Below, in pieces: positions 33,023 through 42,064 of a DNA stretch of 64,000 nucleotides. The stretch lies in contig JAVJVN010000009.1 of assembly GCA_040221055.1 (NCBI GenBank), forward strand, positions 344,257 to 408,256, given 5' to 3'. Within the stretch, counting starts at the first letter, position 1. Each line of letters starts with the position of its first letter. The stretch comes from Rhodothermales bacterium. Its GTDB lineage: Bacteria > Bacteroidota > Rhodothermia > Rhodothermales > UBA10348. A program made the translations under genes and the position numbers. The notes beneath the pieces are model-generated. The model had not been told where the DNA came from, did no database searches, and worked only from the letters and a program-made list of their open reading frames with translations.

Positions 33023-35209
33023 CTACGCCGCCGGCCCGATGTCCCACGGTGAATCGGCTTGCTCCGTGCGCGATCGCGCCCGCTCCATGAGGACCTGCTG
33101 GAATCCATGGATAGGGGCGTCCGGATCTTCCGGCATCCTGAGCAGCCACCGTCCGTCGGACTGCAATTCCCACGCCGAGGCAGGGTCGCTTAGTGCCAGC
33201 TGAAGGCTCCGGATGAAGCGTGCCCGGATGGACGCATCGTCGATCTCGACGACCACCTCGACCCGGTCTTCCAGGTTCCGGCGCTGCCAGTCCGCGCTGC
33301 CAATGAAGACCCGCGGATGGTTGTTGTTCTGGAAGTAATAGACGCGGCTGTGCTCCAGGAACCGCCCGATGATGCTCACGACCCGGATGTTTTCCGAGTA
33401 TCGTTTCAGCCCGGGACGCAGGCGGCAATGCCCCCGCACAATCAGGTCCACCTGCACGCCTGCCTGACTTGCCCGGTAGAGCTCCCGGATCATGACCAGA
33501 TCATCCAGCGCATTCATTTTCGCGATGATGCGCCCGTTTCCATGCGCCTTGTGATGCGCCACTTCGGCATGGACGAGGTCAATGAAATGGCGCCGCATTT
33601 CACGCGGGGCGACAATCAGGCGCAAATAATGCTGTTCGGGGGCGTATCCCGTCAGGTAATGGAACAGGTTGATCATGTCCCGACCAATGTCCGGAGCGCA
33701 CGTGAACAACCCGGTGTCGGTGTAGAGCCGTGCCGTCGTGGGATTGTAATTCCCCGTGCCGATATGGCAATACGTACGGAGCCCGTCTGCTTCTTCCCGG
33801 ATGACGAGCGTGGTCTTTGAATGGGTTTTCAGTCCGACGAGACCATAGGTCACATGGACGCCCGACTCCTCCAGCTTCTGTCCCCACTCGATATTGTTCT
33901 TCTCGTCGAACCGGGCCTTGACTTCCACGAGAACGGCCACCTGCTTGCCTTTCTCCGCCGCACGGATGAGGGCTTTGACGATGGGCGATTCATCGGAGGT
34001 ACGATACAGGGTCTGCTTGATGGCCACGACGTGCGCATCGTCTGCGGCTTCGTCCAGGAAGCGCAACACACTTGATGTGAACGATTCGTACGGGTGATGC
34101 ACCATGAGATCTGCACGGCGGATGATCTCGAACATGTCCAACCGGTCCTTGGCCTCCCCTTCGTGCAACAACCGTGTGGGGACGACCGGCTCCCAGTGCT
34201 CGTATTGATGCCCTGGACGCGGCACATTGGCCAGCGCACCTACCGACCCCAGGTCCAACGCCCCGTTCGAGCGGTACGTGTCGGCTTCGGTCAGATTCAG
34301 CTCCCGCTTCAGCAGGTCCACGACGTCCCGGGGCATATTGGCGTCGACTTCAAGACGGACAATGGGGGCAAACCGCCGCTCCCGGAGTTCGTCGGAAATC
34401 ATGGCAATGAGATCATCCGCTTCCTCCTCGTCCCGCTCTATGTCCGCATTCCGTGTAATCCGGAACGCGTGCACACCAATGACCTGCATGCCCCGGAACA
34501 GGTCGCCGATGTTGTTCGATATGACCTGCTCAATGGGCACGAACGTCTCGCCGTCGGGCAGGGGTACGAAGCGTCCACGACTGGTGGGCACCTTCAGGCG
34601 GGCAAAATGCTCCGTGTGGCGGGTCGGGTGGCGAAGGGTGACCGCCAGCGACAGGCTCAGGTTCGAAATGAACGGGAACGGATGGCCCGGATCCACGGCC
34701 AGGGGCGTCAGGATCGGGAAGATGTGCTGCTGGAACCAGTGACAGACGTACATTTTCCCGTCGTCATCCAGGTCCTCGAAATCTGTCACCCGGACCTGTG
34801 CGACCGTGGCCAGCGTGGGTCGAAGTTCGCGTTCCCAGGCGTCGGCCAACGCAACGGCCATCCGGGCCGTGGCTTCCCGGGCCAATTGGAGCTGATCCTG
34901 GGGAGAGCGCCCGTCCGGCGACGGCCGGTCCACGCCGGCAGCAGCCTGCCGCTTGAGCCCGCCAATCCGCTTGCGGAAGAACTCGTCCAGGTTCGTGGCG
35001 GCAATCGACAGGAACCGGGCGCGTTCCAGTACCGGCACCCGGCAGTCCCTGGCCTGGTACAGTACCCGCCAGTTGAAGTCCAGCCAACTCATCTCCCGGT
35101 TGAAGTACAGGCGTGCGTCGTCGAGCGTTACCCGTTGCGGGACAACACGCGGTGCCGTCGAAGTGGGTACCACGTCGACCAGGCTGTAGCTGGTTTCCAT
35201 CTCTTCCAT
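33023..35209 (-). CDS. ppk1: Polyphosphate kinase 1
   Basis: Reversibly polymerises the gamma-phosphate of ATP into inorganic polyphosphate. The 728-residue protein has the four PPK1 domains: N-terminal YFNREMSWLDFNWRVLYQA, a head domain with NISLS-like SNLSLSLAV, and two PLD-like catalytic domains. The autophosphorylated histidine is His463 in LKTHSKTTLV and the second catalytic histidine is His620 in GRFLEHSRVYYF. HIGTGNYNP and RGHCRLRPG are also present; the latter has His-Cys-Arg where many family members read Ile-Cys-Cys. It lies 10 bp downstream of dnaG. Its product is the predicted donor for the polyphosphate glucokinase at 4.5 kb. Confidence 0.96.
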   Translation of the reverse strand: MEEMETSYSLVDVVPTSTAPRVVPQRVTLDDARLYFNREMSWLDFNWRVLYQARDCRVPVLERARFLSIAATNLDEFFRKRIGGLKRQAAAGVDRPSPDGRSPQDQLQLAREATARMAVALADAWERELRPTLATVAQVRVTDFEDLDDDGKMYVCHWFQQHIFPILTPLAVDPGHPFPFISNLSLSLAVTLRHPTRHTEHFARLKVPTSRGRFVPLPDGETFVPIEQVISNNIGDLFRGMQVIGVHAFRITRNADIERDEEEADDLIAMISDELRERRFAPIVRLEVDANMPRDVVDLLKRELNLTEADTYRSNGALDLGSVGALANVPRPGHQYEHWEPVVPTRLLHEGEAKDRLDMFEIIRRADLMVHHPYESFTSSVLRFLDEAADDAHVVAIKQTLYRTSDESPIVKALIRAAEKGKQVAVLVEVKARFDEKNNIEWGQKLEESGVHVTYGLVGLKTHSKTTLVIREEADGLRTYCHIGTGNYNPTTARLYTDTGLFTCAPDIGRDMINLFHYLTGYAPEQHYLRLIVAPREMRRHFIDLVHAEVAHHKAHGNGRIIAKMNALDDLVMIRELYRASQAGVQVDLIVRGHCRLRPGLKRYSENIRVVSIIGRFLEHSRVYYFQNNNHPRVFIGSADWQRRNLEDRVEVVVEIDDASIRARFIRSLQLALSDPASAWELQSDGRWLLRMPEDPDAPIHGFQQVLMERARSRTEQADSPWDIGPAA

Positions 35210-35219
35210 CCCGGTATCC

Positions 35220-37133
35220 TCAGTCGATGAACGCTCTGTCTTCTATGCTTCGACGCAGTTTCTGCAGTTGCATTTGGGTTTGCAGCAGTTCCCGGGCGTC
35301 CTGTCCGGATTGCTGTGTCTTGTACAACTTCGTTGCCACCTTGCGCAGTTCCACATCCACCCTGCGAAGTTTCACGATTGCCATGGCTGACGCCGCGGCC
35401 TCATGCGAGTGGTCCGTCAGGCTCGGGACGGAAATATTCTTCATCCGCAGCCAGTTTTCGCTGGGTTCATCCGTCTGTGTCAAAACCTCAGCCACCAGAC
35501 GCTGGACCCCCGTGCCCGCCTGACCCCGTGCCAGGGCCTTGCGATCAATGCGTCCGGCTTCGAATTGGCGGACCAGTTCCTGGGCCAACGCCCGGCTCGG
35601 ACCCGGCGTGAATTCCTCCACGGCCATGTGCCCGAGAATGAACTCCACCAACGGCAGCCCCCCCTGCAACATGAGGAAATGCAATAATTTTTCTGCCGGA
35701 ATGGGCTCCGCGCCAGGCATTTCCGGCTCATCCGGGCTCGCAGAACGGGCAGAATGCTCGGGATCCAACGGTGCCGGGCTTGCCGCCTCGCGAAGCACAG
35801 CGCGCTCCGCGGACCGTTGCCGGGACCGCCGGTCCCCTGCTTTCATGTCCTCCAGGATGGGTCGCAACTGCATATCCGGAATGCCCAGGCGTTCCGAAGC
35901 CACCCGCAGATACGACTCCTGCATGAGTGGATCCGGAATGGCGGAGATCGACTGCAGGATGGTACGCTGCACCCGGGCCTGCCCTTCCGGCGAGTCCATG
36001 CTTCCCGCCGCCCGGGCGTTCTGAAGCACGAAATCCACGAAGTGGACGCGGTTTTCCTTCAGGTAGGCTTCGAATGCCGCGCTGCCGTGGCGCTGCACGT
36101 ACGAATCCGGATCCTCGCCATCCGGCAGTTGCACCGCGTACGGCACGAGCCCGGCGGCCAGGACCAGGTCTATGCCCCGCAAGGTAGCCCGGAGCCCGGC
36201 CTGATCGGCATCGTAGAGCAGCACCAGGGTCTTGACGTATCGTCCGAGGAGCGCGATCTGGTCCACGGTAAGGGCGGTCCCGCTGGAGGCCACCACATGG
36301 TGTGTTCCTGCCTGGTACAGCGACACCACATCCGTATACCCCTCCACCAGAATGGCCTCTTCCCGCGAACGCAGGGCGTTCTTGCCATGGTACAGCCCAT
36401 AGAGGACCCGGCTTTTGTTGTAAACGCGGGTTTCCGGCGAATTGATGTACTTCGGTTCATCGTCCGCCCGGAGGATGCGTCCGCCAAAGCCCAGTACCTT
36501 GCCCACATGGCTGAAAATGGGGAAGATCAATCGGTGGCGGTACCGGTCATAGTGACCCGATCCATCCTTGCGCGGGACAATCAAGCCGGCCTGCTCGAGG
36601 AAATCGGAGCGGATGCCTGCAGCGGTGGCGGCCTCCAGGAGCGCATCCCAGGAATCCGGTGCGTACCCGATTCCGAAGGTGCGAATGGATGCGGCCGTGA
36701 ATCCCCGTGATTTCAGGTAATCACGCGCATCTTTTGCATCGTCCCCCTTGGTCAGCCGGTCATGGAAGAATCGGGCAGCGAAGCGAAGCGCATGATGGAC
36801 CGCCTCGGTTTCCGATGCCGTGTCGTCCGGAACATCGTCCTCCGGAAGGCTGACACCCGCCCGGTCCGCCAGGAGCCGCACGGCCTCCGGAAACGAGAGG
36901 CCTTCGGTACGCTCCACGAACCGGAAGACGTCGCCGCCCTCACCACATCCGAAACACTTGAAGATGTTCAGGGACGGATTTACGTTGAACGAAGGGGTCT
37001 TTTCCGAATGGAACGGACAAAGACCGATGAAATTGGACCCCCGTTTTTTCAGACGGACATAGTCGGAAACCACGTCCACGATATCCGTGAGCGAACGAAC
37101 TTCCTCAATCGATGTCTCCGGAATCATGCTCAT
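35220..37133 (-). CDS. dnaG: DNA primase
   Basis: Synthesises RNA primers for replication. The 637-residue protein carries the zinc finger (Cys39, His42, Cys60, Cys63 in LCPFHSEKTPSF and FKCFGCGEGGD), the RNA-polymerase core with FGGR and KYINSPET, and the TOPRIM metal site (VEGYTD and LLYDADQAG). A helical C-terminal helicase-interacting region ends the protein. ATG at 37133 is chosen; a second ATG two codons on (37127) is equally possible, and the open frame upstream is spurious. It forms a pair with ppk1 rather than with rpsU and rpoD as in Enterobacteria. Confidence 0.96.
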   Translation of the reverse strand: MSMIPETSIEEVRSLTDIVDVVSDYVRLKKRGSNFIGLCPFHSEKTPSFNVNPSLNIFKCFGCGEGGDVFRFVERTEGLSFPEAVRLLADRAGVSLPEDDVPDDTASETEAVHHALRFAARFFHDRLTKGDDAKDARDYLKSRGFTAASIRTFGIGYAPDSWDALLEAATAAGIRSDFLEQAGLIVPRKDGSGHYDRYRHRLIFPIFSHVGKVLGFGGRILRADDEPKYINSPETRVYNKSRVLYGLYHGKNALRSREEAILVEGYTDVVSLYQAGTHHVVASSGTALTVDQIALLGRYVKTLVLLYDADQAGLRATLRGIDLVLAAGLVPYAVQLPDGEDPDSYVQRHGSAAFEAYLKENRVHFVDFVLQNARAAGSMDSPEGQARVQRTILQSISAIPDPLMQESYLRVASERLGIPDMQLRPILEDMKAGDRRSRQRSAERAVLREAASPAPLDPEHSARSASPDEPEMPGAEPIPAEKLLHFLMLQGGLPLVEFILGHMAVEEFTPGPSRALAQELVRQFEAGRIDRKALARGQAGTGVQRLVAEVLTQTDEPSENWLRMKNISVPSLTDHSHEAAASAMAIVKLRRVDVELRKVATKLYKTQQSGQDARELLQTQMQLQKLRRSIEDRAFID

Positions 37134-37208
37134 TCTGTTGCCGTCTGAAACCCCGGCCTGGGACTGCCGTAGCCGGAAAACAAGGTACCCAACGGACACG
37201 CCAAAACC

Positions 37209-37427
37209 ATGACCATAACAGGCCACATCACGTACCAGGACATCGAAGGCGGGTTCTGGGGAATTGTTGCCGAAGACGGCGCCCGCTACGTACCCGTAGA
37301 GCCTCTCCCGCCTGAATGGCGGCGGGAAAAACGACCGGTCCGGGCAACGGTTCGCCCCGCGAACGTACTGGGCGTTACCATGTGGGGCACGTACATCCAC
37401 GTGGACCGACTGGACTTCCCCGACTGA
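37209..37427 (+). CDS. Small conserved beta-rich protein of unknown function
   Basis: A 72-residue protein with the pattern ITGHITYQDIEGGFWGIVAEDG then YVPVEPLPPEW and MWGTYIHVDRLDF (shortened quotes of a single chain). It resembles a widespread family of about 70-residue proteins built as a small OB-like beta-barrel, for which I know no function. There is no signal peptide. One base separates its stop from the start of the membrane subtilase, so they are likely cotranscribed. It is divergent from dnaG. Confidence 0.7.
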   Translation: MTITGHITYQDIEGGFWGIVAEDGARYVPVEPLPPEWRREKRPVRATVRPANVLGVTMWGTYIHVDRLDFPD

Positions 37428-37428
37428 C

Positions 37429-38913
37429 ATGATGGCTTCCGGCATCATCACCCTTTCGGCGTTTCTTCTCATGGGACGCGCCATTTCCGGGCGGGAACGG
37501 TCGGCACCGCTCATGGCCTTCGGACTGATCGCGTTGGCTGCGTCCGTGGTCATCCATGTACTCCGCTTCGAGTGGAGCCTGATGTTCTTCGTGACCACAG
37601 CGAGCGAATATGGCCTTGGTTGTCTGATCCTGGCCGGCCTGCTGCGTCGAGCACCGGAAGCGGCACGTGCCTGGTTCTTTGTGGGAGGTTCGTTGCTGGC
37701 TTTTGTTGTTTTCGCGCTGGCGGCCGGTCGACTGAACGATGCGTTCCGCGTGGAATGGCTCGTGGAGTTGGGCCCGGACGATACCCTGGCCGAAATCCAG
37801 CCGGTTCTCGACCGGTATGGCGTGACTGCGGAACAGGCCTTCCCGTCGGTTTCCCTTGCCGAGAATGAAGATCTTTCCCAGGTCCATGTCCTCCGGGGCA
37901 CCGCCTGGTCCCTCTGGCGTGCCCGGCGCATCCTGACACAGGACGTGGAGAACGTGGATCACCTGGAGCCGAATAGACGTCTGGATTTCCTGGACCCGGT
38001 ATCCGCCGCCCCTCCGGTTTCCACCCCGTACAGAGCAGGGCGCATCCTGGAGAACGATCCGCTTGTGAACGAGCAATGGGGATTGCACGCCATCCGGGGC
38101 CACGACGCCCATGCCGTACTCGCATCGATCGAGCCCGGACGTCGGGCCATCGTAGCCGTCCTCGACACCGGTGTGGACGGCGGGCATGAGGATCTCGCAG
38201 GCAGCTTCTCGTCCTCGCCGGCGGCCACGGACGAACACGGTCACGGTTCGCATGTGGCCGGTCTGGCCGGTGCCGTCACCAACAACGGAATCGGCATGGC
38301 AAGCCTGAACTGGGAGGGCAGGTTCGTGGAGGTGGTCGGCTACAAGGCGCTGGAATCGAACGGATCGGGCACGTTGGAATTGATTGCCCAGGCCATCGTG
38401 GATGCCACAGAAGACGGCGTGGACGTCATTTCCATGAGCCTCGGGGCAAAAGTGCCCGCCACCCCGAAAGTCGTGGCCGATGCCGTCTCCTGGGCCCTTC
38501 GTTCCGGGGTCATCGTCGTGGCATCGGCCGGCAATGCCAATGAAGATGCCCGGACACATATCCCCTCCAATATCGACGGCGTCATCGTGGTCACCGCGGT
38601 GGATGAGCAACTGCGGAAGGCATCTTTTTCGAATACCACACCGACGCTGGCCATGCCGATTACGGCACCCGGTGTCAACATGCTCTCCCTGAAAGCGAAC
38701 GGGGGATACGTCACCATGAGCGGCACATCCATGTCCACTCCCGTGGTCAGCGGCATGATCGGAGTCATGCGCGCCTTGCAGCCCGATCTTTCGGCGGCGG
38801 ATGCATGGTCCCTGCTGCACTCGACCGGACAGGACGTGCCGGATACACCCCGGATTGGACGGCTCATGGATGCCGAGCAGGCCATCCTGGAGCTGCTGGG
38901 TGGGCATCAATGA
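37429..38913 (+). CDS. Membrane-tethered S8 (subtilisin-like) serine protease
   Basis: A 494-residue protein with four predicted transmembrane helices in its first 100 residues, a propeptide-like segment (about 108-160, starting VEWLVELGPDDTLAEIQ), then a complete subtilase domain. Catalytic residues are Asp246 (AVLDTGVD), His272 (HGHGSHVAG) and Ser434 (MSGTSMSTP); the oxyanion Asn is in ASAGNAN. Most bacterial subtilases are secreted through a cleaved signal peptide, so this polytopic N-terminus is unusual and places the protease at the inner membrane. It sits between a 72-residue protein and a GNAT acetyltransferase, overlapping the latter as ATGA. Confidence 0.9.
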   Translation: MMASGIITLSAFLLMGRAISGRERSAPLMAFGLIALAASVVIHVLRFEWSLMFFVTTASEYGLGCLILAGLLRRAPEAARAWFFVGGSLLAFVVFALAAGRLNDAFRVEWLVELGPDDTLAEIQPVLDRYGVTAEQAFPSVSLAENEDLSQVHVLRGTAWSLWRARRILTQDVENVDHLEPNRRLDFLDPVSAAPPVSTPYRAGRILENDPLVNEQWGLHAIRGHDAHAVLASIEPGRRAIVAVLDTGVDGGHEDLAGSFSSSPAATDEHGHGSHVAGLAGAVTNNGIGMASLNWEGRFVEVVGYKALESNGSGTLELIAQAIVDATEDGVDVISMSLGAKVPATPKVVADAVSWALRSGVIVVASAGNANEDARTHIPSNIDGVIVVTAVDEQLRKASFSNTTPTLAMPITAPGVNMLSLKANGGYVTMSGTSMSTPVVSGMIGVMRALQPDLSAADAWSLLHSTGQDVPDTPRIGRLMDAEQAILELLGGHQ

Positions 38914-39401
38914 TCATCCGGACGGCCGTGACGGCCGACGCCGAACGGATTGCCGGTATCTATTCGCACGCCATCCTGGCCCGAAACAGTACGATGGAAA
39001 CAGAGCCGGTTTCGGGCAACACCATGGCGGCGCGTCTGGACGCGCTGGGATCCCGGGAAACCGTCCTCGTGGCCGTGGATGACCATACAGGCGTCGTGGG
39101 CTGGGGCATCGTGAAGGCGTGGTCGGACCGCGTCGGCTACCGCGTAGCCTGCGAAACGTCCGTCTACCTTGACCCGGACTGGACATCCCGGGGCATCGGA
39201 TCCCGGATCCAGCAGGCCCTGTTCGGGTTCTGCCGATCGGCGGGATACCATCACGTGGCCGTCAAAATCTGGGCAGACAATGCCCACAGCCTGGCCATGC
39301 ATCGGAAAAACGGATTCGAACTCGTCGGTATTCAGCGCGAAATCGGGCTCGTCGACGGCGTGTGGCGGGATGTCGCCATCATGCAGTGCCTGTTGGATTG
39401 A
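38910..39401 (+). CDS. GNAT-family N-acetyltransferase (phosphinothricin acetyltransferase-like)
   Basis: A 163-residue GNAT enzyme. IIRTAVTADAERIAGIYSHA is the N-terminal fold signature, and acetyl-CoA binding is by SRGIGSRIQQALF (Q/R-x-x-G-x-G/A type). NAHSLAMHRKNGFELVGIQRE is the late motif of the Pat/Bar and methionine-sulfoximine acetyltransferase class. Substrate is unknown. The ATG overlaps the protease stop (ATGA), indicating translational coupling, though a functional link is not obvious. Confidence 0.87.
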   Translation: MIIRTAVTADAERIAGIYSHAILARNSTMETEPVSGNTMAARLDALGSRETVLVAVDDHTGVVGWGIVKAWSDRVGYRVACETSVYLDPDWTSRGIGSRIQQALFGFCRSAGYHHVAVKIWADNAHSLAMHRKNGFELVGIQREIGLVDGVWRDVAIMQCLLD

Positions 39402-39422
39402 GACCGACGGAACCGGTGGATC

Positions 39423-39764
39423 CTACGGCTCGAGGATGGCCGTGCAGGGACCGTCGCAGAAGATGTAGTCGACGTTGTAGAACACCTGGACCAGACGGCC
39501 TTCGGCAGACACCATGTAGTGTGATCGACTGTCCAACTCACCGGTCCGGGGATCCCAACGGACACCCTGGAATCGATCCAGAACGTCCTCCACCTGGTCG
39601 CGGGTAGGCCCGTCCACCCAGATCACGTCCACGCCCCGTACATCCTGTTGATGCAGCAGCGGGTCCTCCAGGCGTACGGCAAATACGGCCGAAGGGAAAT
39701 GGGCCTGAAGAGCGGCCTGAATCTGTTCAACCGCGTCTGCGGCGGGTACCAGTACGGTCTCCAT
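39423..39764 (-). CDS. LPD29-like domain protein
   Basis: A 113-residue acidic protein with no signal peptide. SAVFAVRLEDPLLH, then VDVIWVDGPTRDQVEDVLDRF, QGVRWDPRTGE and VDYIFCDGPC follow the pattern of LPD29 (large polyvalent protein-associated domain 29): F-x-V-R, I-x-V-x-W-x-D-G-P-T, and F-x-G-x-x-F/W-D. Such domains are known mainly inside giant phage or conjugative-element polyproteins and as small free-standing proteins. Function is unknown. The 162-bp gap on its upstream side separates it from the fRMsr gene. Confidence 0.6.
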   Translation of the reverse strand: METVLVPAADAVEQIQAALQAHFPSAVFAVRLEDPLLHQQDVRGVDVIWVDGPTRDQVEDVLDRFQGVRWDPRTGELDSRSHYMVSAEGRLVQVFYNVDYIFCDGPCTAILEP

Positions 39765-39786
39765 GGGTCGTCTCTGAACTCGGAAA

Positions 39787-39802
39787 TGGAACGTTGCTTG
39801 CT
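39787..39802 (+). promoter_or_regulatory. Possible sigma-54 element upstream of fRMsr
   Basis: TGGAACG-TTGC-TTGCT keeps the GG-N10-GC spacing (GG 39788-39789, GC 39800-39801) with one mismatch in the -24 box. The predicted start near 39813 would leave a leader of about 114 nt to the ATG at 39927. No clear enhancer repeat is seen in this 162-bp gap. Confidence 0.35.
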
Positions 39803-39926
39803 GCCATTAGAGTACGACTGAAAACCCGGTATTCGCGGTCGACGTCCTGTTCGAATGGACCGATCCTCCCGGGATCCGCCGGCGATCACTGCCGTTCTGA
39901 ACCACCCATACAACCCCACGACGGGC

Positions 39927-40403
39927 ATGAGTGACAAACAGCAGATCTACAAGGATGTGCGGCAACGCATTGAAGCCATTGTACAGGACGACACCGACTG
40001 GATAGCCACGCTGTCAACGGTCTGTTGCGAGCTGCACGCGGCGTTCGAACACTTCCACTGGACCGGCTTTTACCGGGTGGTCCGGCCCGGGCACCTCCAG
40101 GTCGGCCCGTACCAGGGCGGTCACGGATGTGTGGACATTGCATTCGGAAGGGGCGTGTGTGGTACTTCCGCGCTGGAAAAGCGCACCATCCGGCTGGACG
40201 ATGTGGATTCGTTTCCAGGGCACATTGCCTGCTCGTCCACGACCCGATCCGAAATTGTAACCCCTGTGGTTACGAATTCAGGAGAGGTGATTGCGGTGCT
40301 GGATGTCGATTCCGACTGGCCCGCCGCGTTTGACGGAACGGACCAGGAAGCGCTGGAGTCCCTGTGTGCCTGGCTCGGGAGCGCGTCCCGTCAGAACGGA
40401 TAG
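39927..40403 (+). CDS. msrC: Free methionine-(R)-sulfoxide reductase (GAF-domain)
   Basis: A 158-residue single GAF-domain enzyme that reduces free methionine-(R)-sulfoxide. The family cysteines are all present: Cys68, Cys78 in FGRGVCGTSA and Cys102 in FPGHIACSSTTRSEIV, together with HFHWTGFYRV near residue 42. It is a cytosolic oxidative-damage repair enzyme using thioredoxin-type reductant. ATG at 39927 is chosen because the family N-terminus begins there. The 3' end overlaps the convergent barrel gene by 13 bp. Confidence 0.93.
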   Translation: MSDKQQIYKDVRQRIEAIVQDDTDWIATLSTVCCELHAAFEHFHWTGFYRVVRPGHLQVGPYQGGHGCVDIAFGRGVCGTSALEKRTIRLDDVDSFPGHIACSSTTRSEIVTPVVTNSGEVIAVLDVDSDWPAAFDGTDQEALESLCAWLGSASRQNG

Positions 40404-42064
40404 CCACCCGCCGAAATCGTGAACCTGAACAGCAGGTCCGGCACACTGTACACGTTCACGCCCACATGAACGGAGTTGAAGAGGGTATACGTACGGGCAA
40501 CGCCGAGGGACATGGGCAGAGTGCCACCAATCCACCGGGACAGATCATCGGCGAATGAATTGTCGATCCCCGTTGTTCGGGCGGGTCCCGTTACGAATCC
40601 TCCGCTGAAGCGATACCGGGGCTGGTCGAACGACGTACCGGGGAGCAATTCCATGAGGACCCCGTCCACGTCCAGCGTGATGAGCCGGAGCGGAAGGGCC
40701 AGGATCCAGGCACGCGGTCGCGCCAGATCCAACGCAACCTTGCCACCCCACGTGGTCCGCTTCCCGATCACATACGGCTGCAACTGCCCGTCCCGGATGC
40801 CATACATCCCGCTCCCCGCGAGTTCGCCTTCGTACCGGATGGCGTTCAACGATATCCGGTGACGACCCATGACCCGGTCCAAACCCAGCGCGAGGGACGA
40901 CGGAAGCCGTATCCGCATCGTCGAACCCATGGCATCGCGCGTGCGGGTCGTCACGTTCGGACGGGACAGATCCACCGCTTCCACATCGAACATTTCCGGC
41001 TGGAAGGGATCGTTCGTGGCTCCACGGATGTCCAGGAATGCCGGAAGGAATCCTTCGGCGAACGCCCCCCGATCCACCATGTCCAGGCGGGGTGCCAGGT
41101 TCAGGGTCAGCGTTGCTCCCCATCGTTGGGAATAGGGACGATACACGAGCCCTCCCCGGAATCCCCAGCCCGCACCGGCGTACGCACCGGTGACATTCCA
41201 GAAGAAATCGTTCGTCTCTCCCGCCGAACGGTCCAGATTCGGGTCGTCGGGATTGTTGAAGTAGACCGGATCCCCTCCACCCAGGGCAATGGCTGCCTGA
41301 GGCAGCATGTGCATGGAAAGGCCCACTGAAGCGTGCGTGCGATACGCCGAGCCACCCCACCAGATGCTTCCGAACGCATAGTGGTCCAGCAGTCCGCCCG
41401 CTCCGAACGCCATTTCGCGAAGCGACACCTCCACACCGGCATCCACGTTCAGCGCGGCGTTGATGTCAATCCGGGTTGCAGTCGATCCGTCATCCTGCAC
41501 GCCCTGCAGAAGCAATTCATTGCCCCGGGCAGCCAGCGCCGCCTCCATGAGCATGGGCTGACGGAATCCTACCGCGACGACAGCATATTCATCGAAGGGA
41601 TACGACGCTGAAAAAGAAGACAGTTGGCGGGGTTGCCCGGCCTGGATGCGATCTGCCCGCGTATACACGGGCGCGCTGCCGGTATTGTAGGACAAGTCCT
41701 CCAGGAGGCCGTCCGTCGTTCGCCGGATCCGGCCCGTGGACAGCAGCGATCGGGGACCGACGCCGAAGGTGCCGTTGGCCATGGGCAGCCGGAAATCAAT
41801 GGCCATCTGAGGAATGTCGACGAAGGCCAGGGCAGACGGATTCCCGAAAACCGATGCGGCATCGAAGGGCCCGTACGCGGCGTGGAGTGAGCCGAGGGTG
41901 GACCGGGACACTCCCGCACCGGATACGTTTACGCCGGTGCGCAGGGTCGACTGCAACTCACCTCCGTTCCAGCGTGTGGCCTGGAAATCGGAGCTCTGTG
42001 CCATGCTCGTCCCGACGACGACCATGCTGAGGGCCAGGAGGCAGGAGAGGCGGATATTCTTCAT
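40391..42064 (-). CDS. Outer-membrane beta-barrel protein, FadL/DUF5723-like
   Basis: A 557-residue exported protein: signal peptide ending SMAQ (about residue 22), then alternating polar/hydrophobic strands and a C-terminal strand ending in aromatic GGYPF. ASVFGNPSALAFVDIPQMAI near residue 70 is the N-terminal NP-x-A-L-A turn of FadL-like, PorV-like and DUF5723 barrels. It is the last gene of the surface locus; its ATG overlaps the stop of the upstream PorV-like gene (ATGA). It may be a transport or docking barrel for the giant repeat protein. Confidence 0.65.
   Translation of the reverse strand: MKNIRLSCLLALSMVVVGTSMAQSSDFQATRWNGGELQSTLRTGVNVSGAGVSRSTLGSLHAAYGPFDAASVFGNPSALAFVDIPQMAIDFRLPMANGTFGVGPRSLLSTGRIRRTTDGLLEDLSYNTGSAPVYTRADRIQAGQPRQLSSFSASYPFDEYAVVAVGFRQPMLMEAALAARGNELLLQGVQDDGSTATRIDINAALNVDAGVEVSLREMAFGAGGLLDHYAFGSIWWGGSAYRTHASVGLSMHMLPQAAIALGGGDPVYFNNPDDPNLDRSAGETNDFFWNVTGAYAGAGWGFRGGLVYRPYSQRWGATLTLNLAPRLDMVDRGAFAEGFLPAFLDIRGATNDPFQPEMFDVEAVDLSRPNVTTRTRDAMGSTMRIRLPSSLALGLDRVMGRHRISLNAIRYEGELAGSGMYGIRDGQLQPYVIGKRTTWGGKVALDLARPRAWILALPLRLITLDVDGVLMELLPGTSFDQPRYRFSGGFVTGPARTTGIDNSFADDLSRWIGGTLPMSLGVARTYTLFNSVHVGVNVYSVPDLLFRFTISAGGYPF

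Noticed and set aside
37375-38910. 511-codon minus-strand open frame over the subtilase
   Set aside because: Antisense to a protease with an intact catalytic triad; His/Gly-rich nonsense translation.
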